Part shown: positions 9,601 through 17,146 of the stretch, one piece after another
How positions within the stretch are numbered: the first letter of the stretch is position 1
Layout: every line of letters starts with the position of its first letter
Source: Bacteroidaceae bacterium
GTDB taxonomy: Bacteria; Bacteroidota; Bacteroidia; Bacteroidales; Bacteroidaceae
Direction: 5' to 3'
Assembly: GCA_017507385.1 (NCBI GenBank)
Contig: JAFWAX010000012.1
Coordinates: 1 to 61,610, forward strand
DNA length: 61,610 bases
The notes under the pieces: generated by a model
What the model was told of the DNA's origin: nothing
The model's input: the letters and a program-made list of their open reading frames with translations, nothing else
Database searches by the model: none
Made by a program: the position numbers and the translations under genes

Positions 9601-9859
9601 TAGTTCACAGCTGCTTATTGATACTGTGGAACGTTATCAGGGTTCACAACGAGACATCATTATATACGGAACAACCATCACGCAATATTATGAACTTGAT
9701 ACTCTTTCTGAGCTTGTGATGATTGGAGACACTTTGGTTGACCGTAAGCTTAACGTAGCTGTTACTCGTGCTCGAAAGCAGTTTATTGTGTTAGGTAATG
9801 AGCAGTTGCTATCTCGCAATGTTTTATATTCCCAGCTGATAGATTTTTGCAAGCCCTGA
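6632..9859 (+). CDS. Dna2-like nuclease-helicase (PD-(D/E)XK nuclease plus superfamily 1B helicase)
   Basis: A 1075-residue protein with two enzymatic halves. The middle part has a Cas4/RecB/Dna2-type nuclease core: RMDCLIDID (Asp336) and FLIELKSGK (Glu351, Lys353). The C-terminal half is a Upf1/Dna2-like superfamily 1B helicase: Walker A VGPPGTGKT 661-669, Walker B DEAS 779-782, GDHKQLP 805-811, and motif VI LNVAVTRAR 1040-1048. About 300 N-terminal residues match nothing I recognise. I cannot pick out the four-cysteine Fe-S cluster of true Dna2/Cas4. It follows pyrD by 18 bp. A role in end-processing, replication repair or phage defence is inferred from architecture only. Confidence 0.82.
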   Translation: MVWQGIVEIFLSEQSLRRKYHYFYDALHRVCIEKTRGLPSDYNDFFSRLQAVCRLTSYPLYRVDTFRWRARRIECQDLMPDEHTFLVDVRAFADAMAHFTGEPIPCQLKGMLPDGELLPVSIEEVKRVVRKKRQRFVVQSVEAPYIDAISHEIPSEKPFRIDASANQHTLQAVLLLKPGMQFNALSFTIDAEGIYHPLYIVVEPDFLLDTTSVTGCVKAWGESAFNHLLAKFEPSESTIYTLLGDFSNQFLDDALNFPAPNYRASMQKVFSERVLDISACAEIDKFFFEETRRQFNHIQQVVRELNLQPFMQEGREEVHIEPSFFCEALGLQGRMDCLIDIDGGTQKFLIELKSGKWDEFRNRAKDEHLMQMLLYKEILYYNTGVKQADVIGNLLYSKYPKLQEQRSFQEMVQRAMNIRNNIVALELGLLHGEARTWIPKLTPLALRRNPGCSDKFWQTWCLPEISSVIAALQTMDALTAEYFYTFLQFVEREQFESKMCDARPDSTRALSSLWNADTNIKKENGDIIVDLQITNLRVSDGIDAVCLCMLDKESLPNFRIGDSVILYQRQSDADSAVTQQVLRCCVESCEEGCIWLKLKNKQRNERVFDKNVKYAIEHDHVDANFKSLYRGLFSLVTCSQHRRALLLCQREPDAEEIFLLVGPPGTGKTSVALKRMVEGHLQKEHDILLLAYTNRAVDEICAMLSTIEPQPQYIRIGREFSCAPDYRDNLLVNTLGKLSNRLEVIEKVKDTHIFVGTVASMNSHLALFKLKHFQVAIFDEASQILEPHLLPILTSSSIDKIVMIGDHKQLPAVVVQDESKSVVASPMLHAIGLTNCRNSLFERLYEQFRHRKDIVAMLDHQGRMHPVIADFVSRLFYENRLLPVGLPHQNETLLFAKYDENDPIELLVATRRCAFVHVPSPSFEDYMPKANVLEAQMIAQIVKKICSVHQKNGISFDPSKQLGIIVPYRRQIATVRTEVAKLMGSSGMCDSSQLLIDTVERYQGSQRDIIIYGTTITQYYELDTLSELVMIGDTLVDRKLNVAVTRARKQFIVLGNEQLLSRNVLYSQLIDFCKP

Positions 9860-9891
9860 TTGGTGGCAGGGTAAGAATAGGCAGGGTGAAT

Positions 9892-9925
9892 AAAAGAAAG
9901 GAGTCTCACATTTGTGAAACTCCTT
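9892..9925 (-). terminator. Terminator of tRNA-His
   Basis: On the minus strand, AAGGAGT (9919-9925) and an inner CAC/GTG pair close onto ACTCCTT (9898-9904) with a short loop. A T-rich run TCTTTTA follows. It begins 4 bp after the mature tRNA end. On the plus strand the same stem could also stop transcription of the nuclease-helicase gene. Confidence 0.65.
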
Positions 9926-9928
9926 GTG

Positions 9929-10003
9929 GGTGGGTGGTGGGACTCGAACCCACGACATTCAGAACCACAATCTGACGCTCTAACCGACTGAACTACATCC
10001 ACC
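9929..10003 (-). tRNA. tRNA-His (anticodon GTG)
   Basis: The cloverleaf is complete on the minus strand: acceptor GTGGATG/CACCCAC with one A-C mismatch, D-arm GTTC/GAGC, anticodon stem TCAGA/TCTGA around TTGTGGT, and T-arm GTGGG-TTCGAGT-CCCAC. The extra 5' G at 10003 facing C73 at 9929 is the histidine identity element. CCA is not encoded. Confidence 0.95.
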
Positions 10004-10032
10004 GTGTAGCAATCATTCCTGAATTGCGAGTG

Positions 10033-10063
10033 CAAAGGTAGGACATTTATTTGGATTGACAAA
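10033..10063 (-). promoter_or_regulatory. Promoter of tRNA-His
   Basis: On the minus strand, TTTG (10060-10063), a 19-bp spacer and TACCTTTG (10033-10040) give a perfect Bacteroidetes -33/-7 pair. Initiation would be near 10026, about 23 nt before the tRNA. Confidence 0.8.
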
Positions 10064-10086
10064 ATAATTGTCGAAGAAAATGCATT

Positions 10087-10965
10087 TTAGTCGTAAAATT
10101 CTTTGCGTCCTGCACTTAACGTGTTCTTCATGAGTGAACAAATGGTCATAGGACCAACGCCACCTGGTACAGGAGTGATGAAAGAACATTTGGGTGCTAC
10201 GTTCTCAAAGTCGACATCGCCGCAGAGTCGGAAGCCTGTTTTGCGTGTTTCATCTGGAACGCGTGTTGTGCCTACATCAACGATGACGGCACCTTCTTTA
10301 ACCATGTCTGCTGTTACGAAGTGAGGGGATCCAATTGCGGCAATGATGATGTCGGCTTGCAGGCATTCCTCCTTCAGCGTTTTTGAACGGCTGTGGCAAA
10401 CGGTTACTGTGGCATCACCATATTGTTTCTGCATCATCAGCTGTGCCATAGGCTTGCCTACGATGTTGGAACGTCCAAGGATTACACACTTCTTGCCACT
10501 TGTTTCGATGTTGTAACGCTTGAGCAATGTGATGATTCCCAATGGGGTGGCAGAGATGTAGCATGGAAGACCGATGGCCATACGGCCTACGTTGATGGGG
10601 TGGAATCCGTCCACATCCTTGCGATAGTCAATAGCTTCGATGATTTTCTGTTCTGAGATGTGCTTGGGAAGTGGAAGCTGTACGATGAAGCCATCTACAT
10701 CGGCATCTTTGTTCAGTTTATCCACTTGTTCCAGAAGAAACTCTTCTGTAATGTCATCTTCAAAGCGGAGAAGGGTAGAGGTGAATCCGCATGCCTCACA
10801 TGCCAGCACCTTGTTTTTCACATAAGTTTCGCTGCCTCCATCGTGGCCTACAAGGATGGCTGCGAGATGAGGGCGCTTGCCTCCTGCTTTCACAATGTTT
10901 CTAACTTCTTCTGCTATCTCGGCTTTGATGGCAGCTGCTGTGGCTTTTCCGTCTATCAGTTGCAT
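10087..10965 (-). CDS. folD: Bifunctional methylenetetrahydrofolate dehydrogenase / methenyltetrahydrofolate cyclohydrolase
   Basis: The 292-residue FolD interconverts 5,10-methylene-, 5,10-methenyl- and 10-formyl-tetrahydrofolate in the cytosol. Conserved features include the YVKNK catalytic segment near residue 49, [12 protein letters not shown], the Rossmann [14 protein letters not shown] near 165, and the C-terminal [18 protein letters not shown]. It follows ffh on the minus strand with a 21-bp gap, so the two are probably one transcript. Confidence 0.98.
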   Translation of the reverse strand: MQLIDGKATAAAIKAEIAEEVRNIVKAGGKRPHLAAILVGHDGGSETYVKNKVLACEACGFTSTLLRFEDDITEEFLLEQVDKLNKDADVDGFIVQLPLPKHISEQKIIEAIDYRKDVDGFHPINVGRMAIGLPCYISATPLGIITLLKRYNIETSGKKCVILGRSNIVGKPMAQLMMQKQYGDATVTVCHSRSKTLKEECLQADIIIAAIGSPHFVTADMVKEGAVIVDVGTTRVPDETRKTGFRLCGDVDFENVAPKCSFITPVPGGVGPMTICSLMKNTLSAGRKEFYD

Positions 10966-10986
10966 GTTTTTTTCTTTTTCGTCGTT

Positions 10987-12339
10987 TTAGAATCTTGGCA
11001 TTCCTTTCATGCCCTTCATGCGTTGCATCTGCGCCATGGCTTGAGCCATTTTAGGGCTGGTCATCTGGCGCATCATTTTACGCATTTGTTCGAACTGCTT
11101 TGTGATGCGGTTCACTTCGTCGATGGAATTGCCGGAACCTTTGGCAATACGCATTTTGCGTGACATGTTGATGCACTCTGGATGCTCGCGTTCGTAAGGA
11201 GTCATTGAGCCAATCATCGCTTCTACAGACTTGAAGGCGTTGTCGTCGATATCTACGTCTTTCAAAGCTTTGCCCATGCCAGGAATCATTGAAGCCAAAT
11301 CCTTGATGTTTCCCATCTTCTTGATTTGGTTGATTTGTCCGAGAAAATCGTTGTAGTCGAACTTGTTTTTTGCGATTTTCTTTTCCAGACGCTTCGCTTC
11401 TTCTTCGTCAAACTGCTGCTGGGCACGTTCTACGAAAGAAACAATGTCGCCCATGCCAAGGATGCGGTCGGCCATGCGTTCTGGGTGGAACACGTCGAGT
11501 GCTTCCATCTTTTCGCCTGTACCTACAAACTTGATGGGTTTTGTCACTACGGTGCGGATAGAAAGGGCTGCACCGCCACGAGTGTCGCCATCCAGCTTGG
11601 TAAGGATAACGCCATCAATCTCAAGGCGTTCGTTGAATGTCTTGGCTGTATTGACTGCATCTTGACCAGTCATGGCATCCACAACGAGAAGGGTTTCGTG
11701 CGGGTTGACAGCGGCCTTGATCTGGTCAATCTGCAGCATCAGCTCTTCGTCTATCGACTGGCGTCCTGCTGTATCGACAATTACTACATCATATCCTTTT
11801 GCTTTGGCTTCCTGAATGGCATTCTTGGCCACGGCTATAGGGTCAGTTGCACCTGGTTCCATGTAGCAGGGTACGCCAACCTGTTCTGCTAATACACGTA
11901 GCTGTTCCATTGCCGCAGGACGGAATGTGTCGCAGGCGGCAAGCAGAGGCTTCTTGTGATTCTGGCTTTTCAGACGTAATGCCAGCTTGCCCGACATGGT
12001 TGTCTTGCCGGCACCGTTCAAACCTGCCATCAGGATTACTGTTGGATGTCCTGAGAGGTTCAATTCTGTGGCTTGACCGCCCATCAATGCCGCCAGTTCG
12101 TCGTGTACGATTTTCACCATCAACTGTCCTGGCTTCACAGCTGTCAGTACGTCTTGACCCAGTGCTTTCTGCTTCACGGTGTCTGTGAAGTTCTTGGCAA
12201 CCTTATAGTTGACGTCGGCTTCGAGCAGGGCTTTGCGCACGTCTTTCAGCGTTTCAGCTACGTTGATTTCGGTGATTTTTCCTTCACCCTTCAGTATTTT
12301 AAAAGACCGTTCAAGTCTTTCGCTTAGATTTTCAAACAT
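10987..12339 (-). CDS. ffh: Signal recognition particle protein Ffh
   Basis: The 450-residue SRP54 GTPase binds SRP RNA and signal sequences for co-translational targeting. The N-domain is followed by G1 GLNGAGKTTMSGKLA (about 109-123), DTFRPAAMEQL, DTAGRQ and TKLDGDTRGGAAL. The methionine-rich M-domain ends with KMMRQMTSPKMAQAMAQMQ. The length is normal. Its RNA partner is encoded divergently 0.9 kb upstream (13195-13290). Confidence 0.98.
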   Translation of the reverse strand: MFENLSERLERSFKILKGEGKITEINVAETLKDVRKALLEADVNYKVAKNFTDTVKQKALGQDVLTAVKPGQLMVKIVHDELAALMGGQATELNLSGHPTVILMAGLNGAGKTTMSGKLALRLKSQNHKKPLLAACDTFRPAAMEQLRVLAEQVGVPCYMEPGATDPIAVAKNAIQEAKAKGYDVVIVDTAGRQSIDEELMLQIDQIKAAVNPHETLLVVDAMTGQDAVNTAKTFNERLEIDGVILTKLDGDTRGGAALSIRTVVTKPIKFVGTGEKMEALDVFHPERMADRILGMGDIVSFVERAQQQFDEEEAKRLEKKIAKNKFDYNDFLGQINQIKKMGNIKDLASMIPGMGKALKDVDIDDNAFKSVEAMIGSMTPYEREHPECINMSRKMRIAKGSGNSIDEVNRITKQFEQMRKMMRQMTSPKMAQAMAQMQRMKGMKGMPRF

Positions 12340-12429
12340 ATCTTTATTTTCGTTGTTTTTGAGGTTGGTGGGCTTGGGGCTTAAGTTGGGCTTTGAAAAA
12401 GCTGGCCTTATGACCGTGCGACCGTATCA

Positions 12430-13062
12430 CTATTTTTTTGCCCCTTTATATATAAGGTATGCGATGATGGCAATTACGATGATGATGGCTGCAATGCCGA
12501 TGATGTGCGAATAATGCGCAATGGTGTCAATCAGCTCTTGCTTGGGCATGGTGCTGTGGAAGGCGTAGCCAATAGCCACAAGGATGCAGTTCCAGAGTCC
12601 TGCACCGATGCTGGTGAACAGGATAAACTGTCCGAGATTCATCTTGGCAAGTCCCGCAGGAATGCTGATGAGCTGGCGTATGGCAGGAATCAGACGCCCG
12701 ATGAGGGTTGATACAATACCGTGCTTGTCAAAATATGCCTCGGCCTGTTGCACTTTCTCTGCATCGATCAAGCACATGTGTCCCAAACGGCTGTTGGCAA
12801 ATGTATAGACGATGGGACGCCCCAGGAAGTATGCAAGCGCATAGTTGATGAGTGCTCCGATGAGCGCGCCTGCTGTGCCCGTCAGGATAATCATCGGATA
12901 GGTCATTTCCCCTGTCTCGGCAGCCATGTAAGCCGCTGGAATCATAACAACTTCAGAAGGGAATGGGATAAAAGAGCTCTCTATTGCCATGAACAGGACA
13001 ATCCAGCCGTAGTTGAGATTGTCGAGTGCGCCATTGGTGAGATTGAGTATGATTTCTTCCAT
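12430..13062 (-). CDS. DedA family membrane protein
   Basis: A 210-residue inner-membrane protein of the DedA/SNARE-associated family, implicated in lipid flipping and envelope homeostasis. I placed the start at the ATG at 13062 (MEEIILNLTNG). The longer frame to 13110 would include the TAACTTTG promoter box at 13071-13078 and simple repeats. Visible features are ESSFIPFPSEVVMIPAAYMA near residues 26-45, a GR-containing re-entrant loop with R-P-A-x-R (GRLIPAIRQLISIPAG), and a C-terminal transmembrane helix of about 20 residues ending YLIYKGAKK. It lies 90 bp upstream of ffh on the same strand. Confidence 0.9.
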   Translation of the reverse strand: MEEIILNLTNGALDNLNYGWIVLFMAIESSFIPFPSEVVMIPAAYMAAETGEMTYPMIILTGTAGALIGALINYALAYFLGRPIVYTFANSRLGHMCLIDAEKVQQAEAYFDKHGIVSTLIGRLIPAIRQLISIPAGLAKMNLGQFILFTSIGAGLWNCILVAIGYAFHSTMPKQELIDTIAHYSHIIGIAAIIIVIAIIAYLIYKGAKK

Positions 13063-13089
13063 AATGGCTGCAAAGTTACGACTTTTTAA

Positions 13090-13117
13090 TTGATAATTGA
13101 CAATTGACAATTGATAA
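13090..13117. repeat. Four tandem 7-bp repeats TTGAYAA
   Basis: TTGATAA, TTGACAA, TTGACAA and TTGATAA run head to tail in the intergenic space between dedA and the SRP RNA promoter. Two further copies in the opposite orientation occur at 24154-24167, overlapping the end of the GH3 gene. Confidence 0.75.
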
Positions 13118-13151
13118 TTTGCGGATTGGCGCTAATTTTCTGCTTAAAAGT

Positions 13152-13182
13152 TTTGTCACTTCGCAAAAAAGGCATACCTTTG
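13152..13182 (+). promoter_or_regulatory. Promoter of SRP RNA and tRNA-Thr(TGT)
   Basis: TTTG (13152-13155), a 19-bp spacer and TACCTTTG (13175-13182) form a perfect Bacteroidetes promoter. Initiation falls a few bases before the SRP RNA. Confidence 0.8.
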
Positions 13183-13194
13183 CACCCGCAAAAT

Positions 13195-13290
13195 GGGTAA
13201 GTCCTATACGGCCAGCTCCCTCGGAATCCCCCAGGGCTTGACCGCAGCAAGGGTACTTGGTTGTAGCGGCGCGATGTAGTCAGCTTGCCC
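13195..13290 (+). ncRNA. ffs: Small bacterial signal recognition particle RNA
   Basis: About 96 nt. The ends pair (GGGTAAG at 13195 with CTTGCCC at 13284-13290). The domain IV signature CCAGG then GCAGCAAGGGTA is present at about 13231-13255, although the apical loop reads CTTGA instead of the usual GGAA tetraloop. It is the RNA partner of Ffh (10987-12339). It sits 4 bp before tRNA-Thr and shares its promoter and terminator. Confidence 0.8.
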
Positions 13291-13294
13291 ACCC

Positions 13295-13368
13295 GCCTCT
13301 TTAGCTCAGTTGGCCAGAGCACGTGATTTGTAATCTCGGGGTCGTTGGTTCGAATCCGACAAGAGGCT
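13295..13368 (+). tRNA. tRNA-Thr (anticodon TGT)
   Basis: A 74-nt cloverleaf: acceptor GCCTCTT/AAGAGGC, D-stem GCTC/GAGC, anticodon loop TTTGTAA in CGTGA/TCTCG, and T-arm GTTGG-TTCGAAT-CCGAC. CCA is not encoded. It decodes ACA and complements the CGT isoacceptor at 3825-3900. Confidence 0.95.
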
Positions 13369-13376
13369 CAAAGTAG

Positions 13377-13405
13377 GGGAGAAAGTTCATGCTTTCTCCC
13401 TTTTA
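13377..13405 (+). terminator. Rho-independent terminator after tRNA-Thr
   Basis: GGGAGAAAG (13377-13385) pairs perfectly with CTTTCTCCC (13392-13400) across a 6-nt loop, followed by TTTTA. It ends the SRP RNA/tRNA-Thr transcript 9 bp after the tRNA. The Nudix gene starts at 13428 and needs read-through or its own start. Confidence 0.8.
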
Positions 13406-13427
13406 TATACCCTATTTTATCTTATCT

Positions 13428-13994
13428 ATGAAAGAGAAAAAATCAGACATTCAGCCCTGGGAAACTGTCGATACGGAATATCTTATTCAGCGTCCTTGGC
13501 TGACGGCTCGCCGTGATACGCTGCGCATGCCCGATGGCAAGATTGTGCCAGAGTATTATGTGCTTGAATACCCAACGTGGGTCAATATCATTGCCGTTAC
13601 TGCTGACGAGAGGTTTGTTCTTGTGCGCCAATATCGCCACGCATTAGGCATTGTGGAGTACGAGCTTTGTGCTGGAACGATGGACGAAGCCGATGCCTCG
13701 CCGCTTGAGGCAGCCAAACGTGAGCTTCTTGAAGAAACGGGCTATGCTGGCGGAGAATGGACGGAATTTGCGACCCTTTCTGCCAATCCGACTTCCATGA
13801 ACAATCTCAATTATACCTTTATTGCCAAAGGAGTAGAGAAGGTGTCCGCACAGCATCTCGATGAAACAGAGGAGATTACAGTTCATCTCTTTACCAAAGA
13901 CGAGCTTCTTGATTTGCTCCGCCGTGATGAAATGAAGCAATCCCTCATGGTTGCTCCTCTTTGGCGCTATATTGCAGAGAACCATTTGCTTTGA
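13428..13994 (+). CDS. Nudix hydrolase, ADP-ribose pyrophosphatase-like
   Basis: A 188-residue protein. I chose the ATG at 13428 (MKEKKSDIQ) because the longer frame starts inside the terminator. Nudix enzymes cleave nucleoside diphosphate-X compounds. The Nudix box AAKRELLEETGYAG is clear at about residues 104-117, although the first glutamate of the box (8 before the Arg) is Ala. The upstream strand VNIIAVTADERFVLVRQYRHALG and a conserved N-Y-T region (NPTSMNNLNYTF) fit the ADP-ribose pyrophosphatase subgroup. The substrate is not proven. Confidence 0.88.
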   Translation: MKEKKSDIQPWETVDTEYLIQRPWLTARRDTLRMPDGKIVPEYYVLEYPTWVNIIAVTADERFVLVRQYRHALGIVEYELCAGTMDEADASPLEAAKRELLEETGYAGGEWTEFATLSANPTSMNNLNYTFIAKGVEKVSAQHLDETEEITVHLFTKDELLDLLRRDEMKQSLMVAPLWRYIAENHLL

Positions 13995-13996
13995 AT

Positions 13997-14059
13997 AAGG
14001 TGGGCCTTCATCGCAATTACGTTGCACTCGTCAACGTAATTGCGATGAAGGGTGTGGCG
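13997..14059. repeat. 23-bp-period array, AGGGTGT class (3 units)
   Basis: Three 17-bp units at 13997-14013, 14020-14036 and 14043-14059 are separated by 6-bp spacers CAATTA and TAATTG. The first and third are inverted relative to each other, producing a perfect 19-bp inverted repeat (14006-14024 with 14032-14050). It begins 2 bp after the Nudix stop codon. No T-run follows, so it is not a standard terminator. Confidence 0.75.
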
Positions 14060-14096
14060 TGTTCGTGGTGAAGAACGTGAAGAAATGATTGAAAAT

Positions 14097-14159
14097 CGGT
14101 GTGCCCCACACCGCTATGGCGAAGTGCCCCACATCGACACATCGGTGTGGGGCACACCG
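14097..14159. repeat. 23-bp-period array, GTGCCCCAC class (3 units)
   Basis: Units CGGTGTGCCCCACACCG (14097-14113), CGAAGTGCCCCACATCG (14120-14136) and CGGTGTGGGGCACACCG (14143-14159) stand at exact 23-bp steps. The 6-bp spacers are CTATGG and ACACAT. The first and last units are perfect 7-3-7 palindromes and reverse complements of each other. It lies 37 bp past the array at 13997-14059. Confidence 0.9.
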
Positions 14160-14273
14160 ATAATGCAGCTGTTCAAGTGTGGCGCAACCACGAATTTATA
14201 TGTGCTAATGGCGCTTGGAAAATGGGAGGAAAAGGAGTTTTGCATCCTTGTTGGCAGATTCTCTGTTTCTCTT

Positions 14274-14304
14274 TTTGATATTTTTCTTTTTTGTGCTATC
14301 TTTG
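14274..14304 (+). promoter_or_regulatory. Promoter of the small secreted protein / uvrD / nspC unit
   Basis: TTTG (14274-14277), a 19-bp spacer and TATCTTTG (14297-14304) match the Bacteroidetes consensus. A GAGGAGG ribosome-binding-like stretch and the ATG at 14338 follow. Confidence 0.8.
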
Positions 14305-14337
14305 TGCACTTAAAAATTATTCATGAGGAGGAAAAAC

Positions 14338-14751
14338 ATGATGAAGAAAATACTTTTTATGCTCAGCATGGCATTGGTGGCCATTGCGGGACATGCGCAG
14401 GAGCAGTTCGAGGGTATGTGGCAGTGTGAAGCGCTGGGTGCGACAATGGTGCTCAATCTTGCCGAAAAGAATATCTCTTTGAAAGATTTTGAAGGCGAGG
14501 ACACCTATGGATATGTGAAGGGCGACCTGAATGGCACATGGGTGATACTGAAAGTGAAAGAGGTGAAGGACAATAAGGCGCTGGTGAGAATGGTGAGCGA
14601 TATTGGCCACGATGCTCAGGACGTGGAGCTGAAGCTGACGAAGGAGGGAACACTCGAGTTGAAGCTGGTGGGTGAACAGAACATCAAGACAATAGTGAAG
14701 CAGAAGTATGTGAAACTGCCCAAGGTGTCTGTGTTCAAGAAAAATGAGTAG
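14338..14751 (+). CDS. Small secreted protein of unknown function
   Basis: A 137-residue protein. The ATG at 14338 is preceded by GAGGAGGAAAAAC. The signal peptide MMKKILFMLSMALVAIAGHAQ is followed by a mature domain that looks like a short lipocalin-type barrel: FEGMWQCEALGATMVLNLAEK, GYVKGDLNGTWVILKVKEVK and LTKEGTLELKLVGE. Many Bacteroidetes small secreted proteins begin this way, but I cannot assign a family. It lies 23 bp upstream of the uvrD-like gene and is probably co-transcribed. Confidence 0.75.
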   Translation: MMKKILFMLSMALVAIAGHAQEQFEGMWQCEALGATMVLNLAEKNISLKDFEGEDTYGYVKGDLNGTWVILKVKEVKDNKALVRMVSDIGHDAQDVELKLTKEGTLELKLVGEQNIKTIVKQKYVKLPKVSVFKKNE

Positions 14752-14774
14752 AAAGAAGTTGAAAATTTGAAGTT

Positions 14775-17129
14775 TTGGAGAGCTATTTAGATTCCTTTAA
14801 TCCCTCGCAGCGTGCCGCTGTTGAGTATTGCGAAGGACCTTTGCTGGTAATTGCCGGTGCTGGGTCGGGCAAGACGAGGGTGCTGACCTACAAGATTGCT
14901 TATTTGATGGAGCAGGGCTATCAGCCATGGTCTATTTTGGCGTTGACGTTTACGAACAAGGCTGCTGGCGAAATGAAATCGAGGATTGCGGATATTGTGG
15001 GGAAAGACTATGCAAGGATGTTGTGGATGGGAACATTTCATAGCATCTTTCTTCGTATTTTGCGTGCTGAGCATGAACGGATAGGCTTCTCGGCTAATTT
15101 TACTATCTATGATGCCGCTGACAGCAAAAGCCTGGTGAAATCTATCATTAAGGAGATGGGTCTGGATGACAAGAAGTATAAATCCGGAACAGTTTTGGGC
15201 ATCATTTCAAACGCAAAGAATCAGCTGATAACTGCTGAGCAGTATGTGTCAAACACAGCGAATGCACAAAGCGACGCCCGGCAAAACATGCCTGCGTTGG
15301 GGCAAATCTTCATGCGTTATAGCAGCAGATGCAAGCAGAGTGACGCGATGGATTTTGACGACATCCTTCTTTACACCTATCTGTTGTTTGACAAACATCC
15401 TGAGGTGTTGGAGAAGTGGGAACAGCGTTTCAGATATGTACTGGTGGATGAGTATCAGGATACAAATTTTGCCCAGCATCGCATTGTGTGGCAATTGACA
15501 AAAGCTCATCAGCGTGTATGTGTGGTAGGAGATGATGCTCAGAGCATCTATAGTTTTCGTGGCGCAAATATTGATAACATTCTGACATTCCAGAAGATAT
15601 ATGATGGTGCGAGACTGTTTAAGCTGGAGCAGAACTATCGTTCGACGCAGAATATCGTAGAGGCAGCAAACAGTCTCATCAGAAAGAATAGCCGTCAAAT
15701 ACAGAAAGATGTCTTTTCGGAGAATGACCGAGGAGAGAAGCTGCATCTGATGGATACGCATTCGGACTTGGAGGAGGCAAAGATGGTGGCAAATGCCATT
15801 CGCGGTGTGAAGAGAAGCGAACGATGCGAGTATTCAGATTTTGCAATTCTCTATCGCACCAATGCGCAGAGCCGTGTGTTTGAAGACACGATGCGCAAGG
15901 AGGGATTGCCATACCGTATTTATGGAGGTCTTTCGTTCTATCAGCGCAAGGAAATTAAGGATGTGATAGCTTATTTCCGATTAGCAGTTAATCCGAATGA
16001 CGAGGAAGCTTTCAAGCGTGTCATCAATTATCCGGCGCGAGGTATCGGCCAGACGACTGTGGCGAAAATTCTTGCTGTTGCGACTGCGCACGAGGTAAGC
16101 CTTTGGAGTGTTATTAGCAGCCCTGAAGCATACGAGTTGGGAGTGAACAAGGGAACGCTTGCAAAGATTGCGACGTTTCGTGAGATGATAGCTTCGTTTA
16201 TTGAACAAGCGCAGAAACTGCCAGCTAATCAGGTGGGAGCGGCAATCGTGAAACAGAGCGGTATTGTTAGCGACATCTATCAGGATGCCACGCCAGAGAA
16301 TTTGTCAAGGCAAGAGAATGTTGAAGAACTGATGAATGGCATGCAGGACTTCTGCGAAACGAGATTGGAGGAGGGTGATGAGAATATTGCGCTGAGCGAC
16401 TATCTGTCGGAAGTGTCGCTGATGAGCGATGTCGATGCCGACCAGGGGGATGACGAGCACAGGGTGACGTTGATGACGATTCACTCGGCTAAAGGACTGG
16501 AGTTTGGCACAGTATTTGTAGTAGGTCTTGAGGAAGGGCTTTTCCCGAATCAGATGGTATCAGGCAATCTGCGTGAGATGGAGGAGGAACGCCGTCTTTT
16601 CTATGTGGCGATGACAAGAGCAAAGAAACGTTGCTATCTCTCTTATGCGCAATGCCGTTTTCGCTATGGGCAGATGGAATTTTCTGCACCAAGCCGCTTC
16701 TTGCAAGATATTGACCCGAGGTATCTGGAAAGGAAACAAGGCATGTTCTCTTCTCGAAAGAACATAGATGATGAGGTGGAACTGCCATGGAAACGGAGAG
16801 GAGGATTGTTCGCTAACAGGGAAAGTCAGGAGACTTCGCGTCCATTCCGCCCGACGATGCCATCATCTGTTAAGCCTATGCCTGTTGCCAACCCTGTTGC
16901 AGCTTCACGTCCTGCATCGTTCGCAGATTCCACTCCTCCTGTTCTGCATTCGGCTCAAGCTTCATCCTCGCTTTCTGTCGGTAAGCACATTGTTCACAAT
17001 CGTTTCGGGCGTGGAGAGGTTCTTCGTATAGAAGGAACAGGCGATAGCACAAAAGCTACGGTGCAATTTGAGAATGTAGGAACGAAACAGCTGTTGTTGA
17101 AATTTGCCAAATTTGAAGTAATTGATTGA
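14775..17129 (+). CDS. UvrD/PcrA-type superfamily 1A DNA helicase
   Basis: A 784-residue 3'-5' helicase for nucleotide excision and mismatch repair and clearance of stalled forks. The start is TTG at 14775 (MESYLDSFNPSQ), because an in-frame stop at 14760-14762 rules out anything earlier. Conserved pieces are the Q-motif LNPSQ-like FNPSQRAAV, Walker A GAGSGKT 28-34, LTFTNKAAGEMKSRI, VDEYQDTN near 223-230, and VALMTIHSAKGLEF-like VTLMTIHSAKGLEF. The C-terminal PcrA Tudor-like domain (HNRFGRGEVLRIEG) binds RNA polymerase in the known family. The stop lies 17 bp before the nspC start. PcrA and UvrD names are both used in Bacteroidetes. Confidence 0.96.
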   Translation: MESYLDSFNPSQRAAVEYCEGPLLVIAGAGSGKTRVLTYKIAYLMEQGYQPWSILALTFTNKAAGEMKSRIADIVGKDYARMLWMGTFHSIFLRILRAEHERIGFSANFTIYDAADSKSLVKSIIKEMGLDDKKYKSGTVLGIISNAKNQLITAEQYVSNTANAQSDARQNMPALGQIFMRYSSRCKQSDAMDFDDILLYTYLLFDKHPEVLEKWEQRFRYVLVDEYQDTNFAQHRIVWQLTKAHQRVCVVGDDAQSIYSFRGANIDNILTFQKIYDGARLFKLEQNYRSTQNIVEAANSLIRKNSRQIQKDVFSENDRGEKLHLMDTHSDLEEAKMVANAIRGVKRSERCEYSDFAILYRTNAQSRVFEDTMRKEGLPYRIYGGLSFYQRKEIKDVIAYFRLAVNPNDEEAFKRVINYPARGIGQTTVAKILAVATAHEVSLWSVISSPEAYELGVNKGTLAKIATFREMIASFIEQAQKLPANQVGAAIVKQSGIVSDIYQDATPENLSRQENVEELMNGMQDFCETRLEEGDENIALSDYLSEVSLMSDVDADQGDDEHRVTLMTIHSAKGLEFGTVFVVGLEEGLFPNQMVSGNLREMEEERRLFYVAMTRAKKRCYLSYAQCRFRYGQMEFSAPSRFLQDIDPRYLERKQGMFSSRKNIDDEVELPWKRRGGLFANRESQETSRPFRPTMPSSVKPMPVANPVAASRPASFADSTPPVLHSAQASSSLSVGKHIVHNRFGRGEVLRIEGTGDSTKATVQFENVGTKQLLLKFAKFEVID

Positions 17130-17146
17130 ATGAAAAGAAAGAAGAT

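Noticed and set aside
13997-14059. The 19-bp inverted repeat after the Nudix gene as a terminator
   Set aside because: No T-run follows on either strand, and its two arms are explained by inverted units of the 23-bp-period array.
14052-14429. 125-codon plus-strand frame before the small secreted protein
   Set aside because: It crosses the repeat array and the promoter and ends inside the real gene in another frame.
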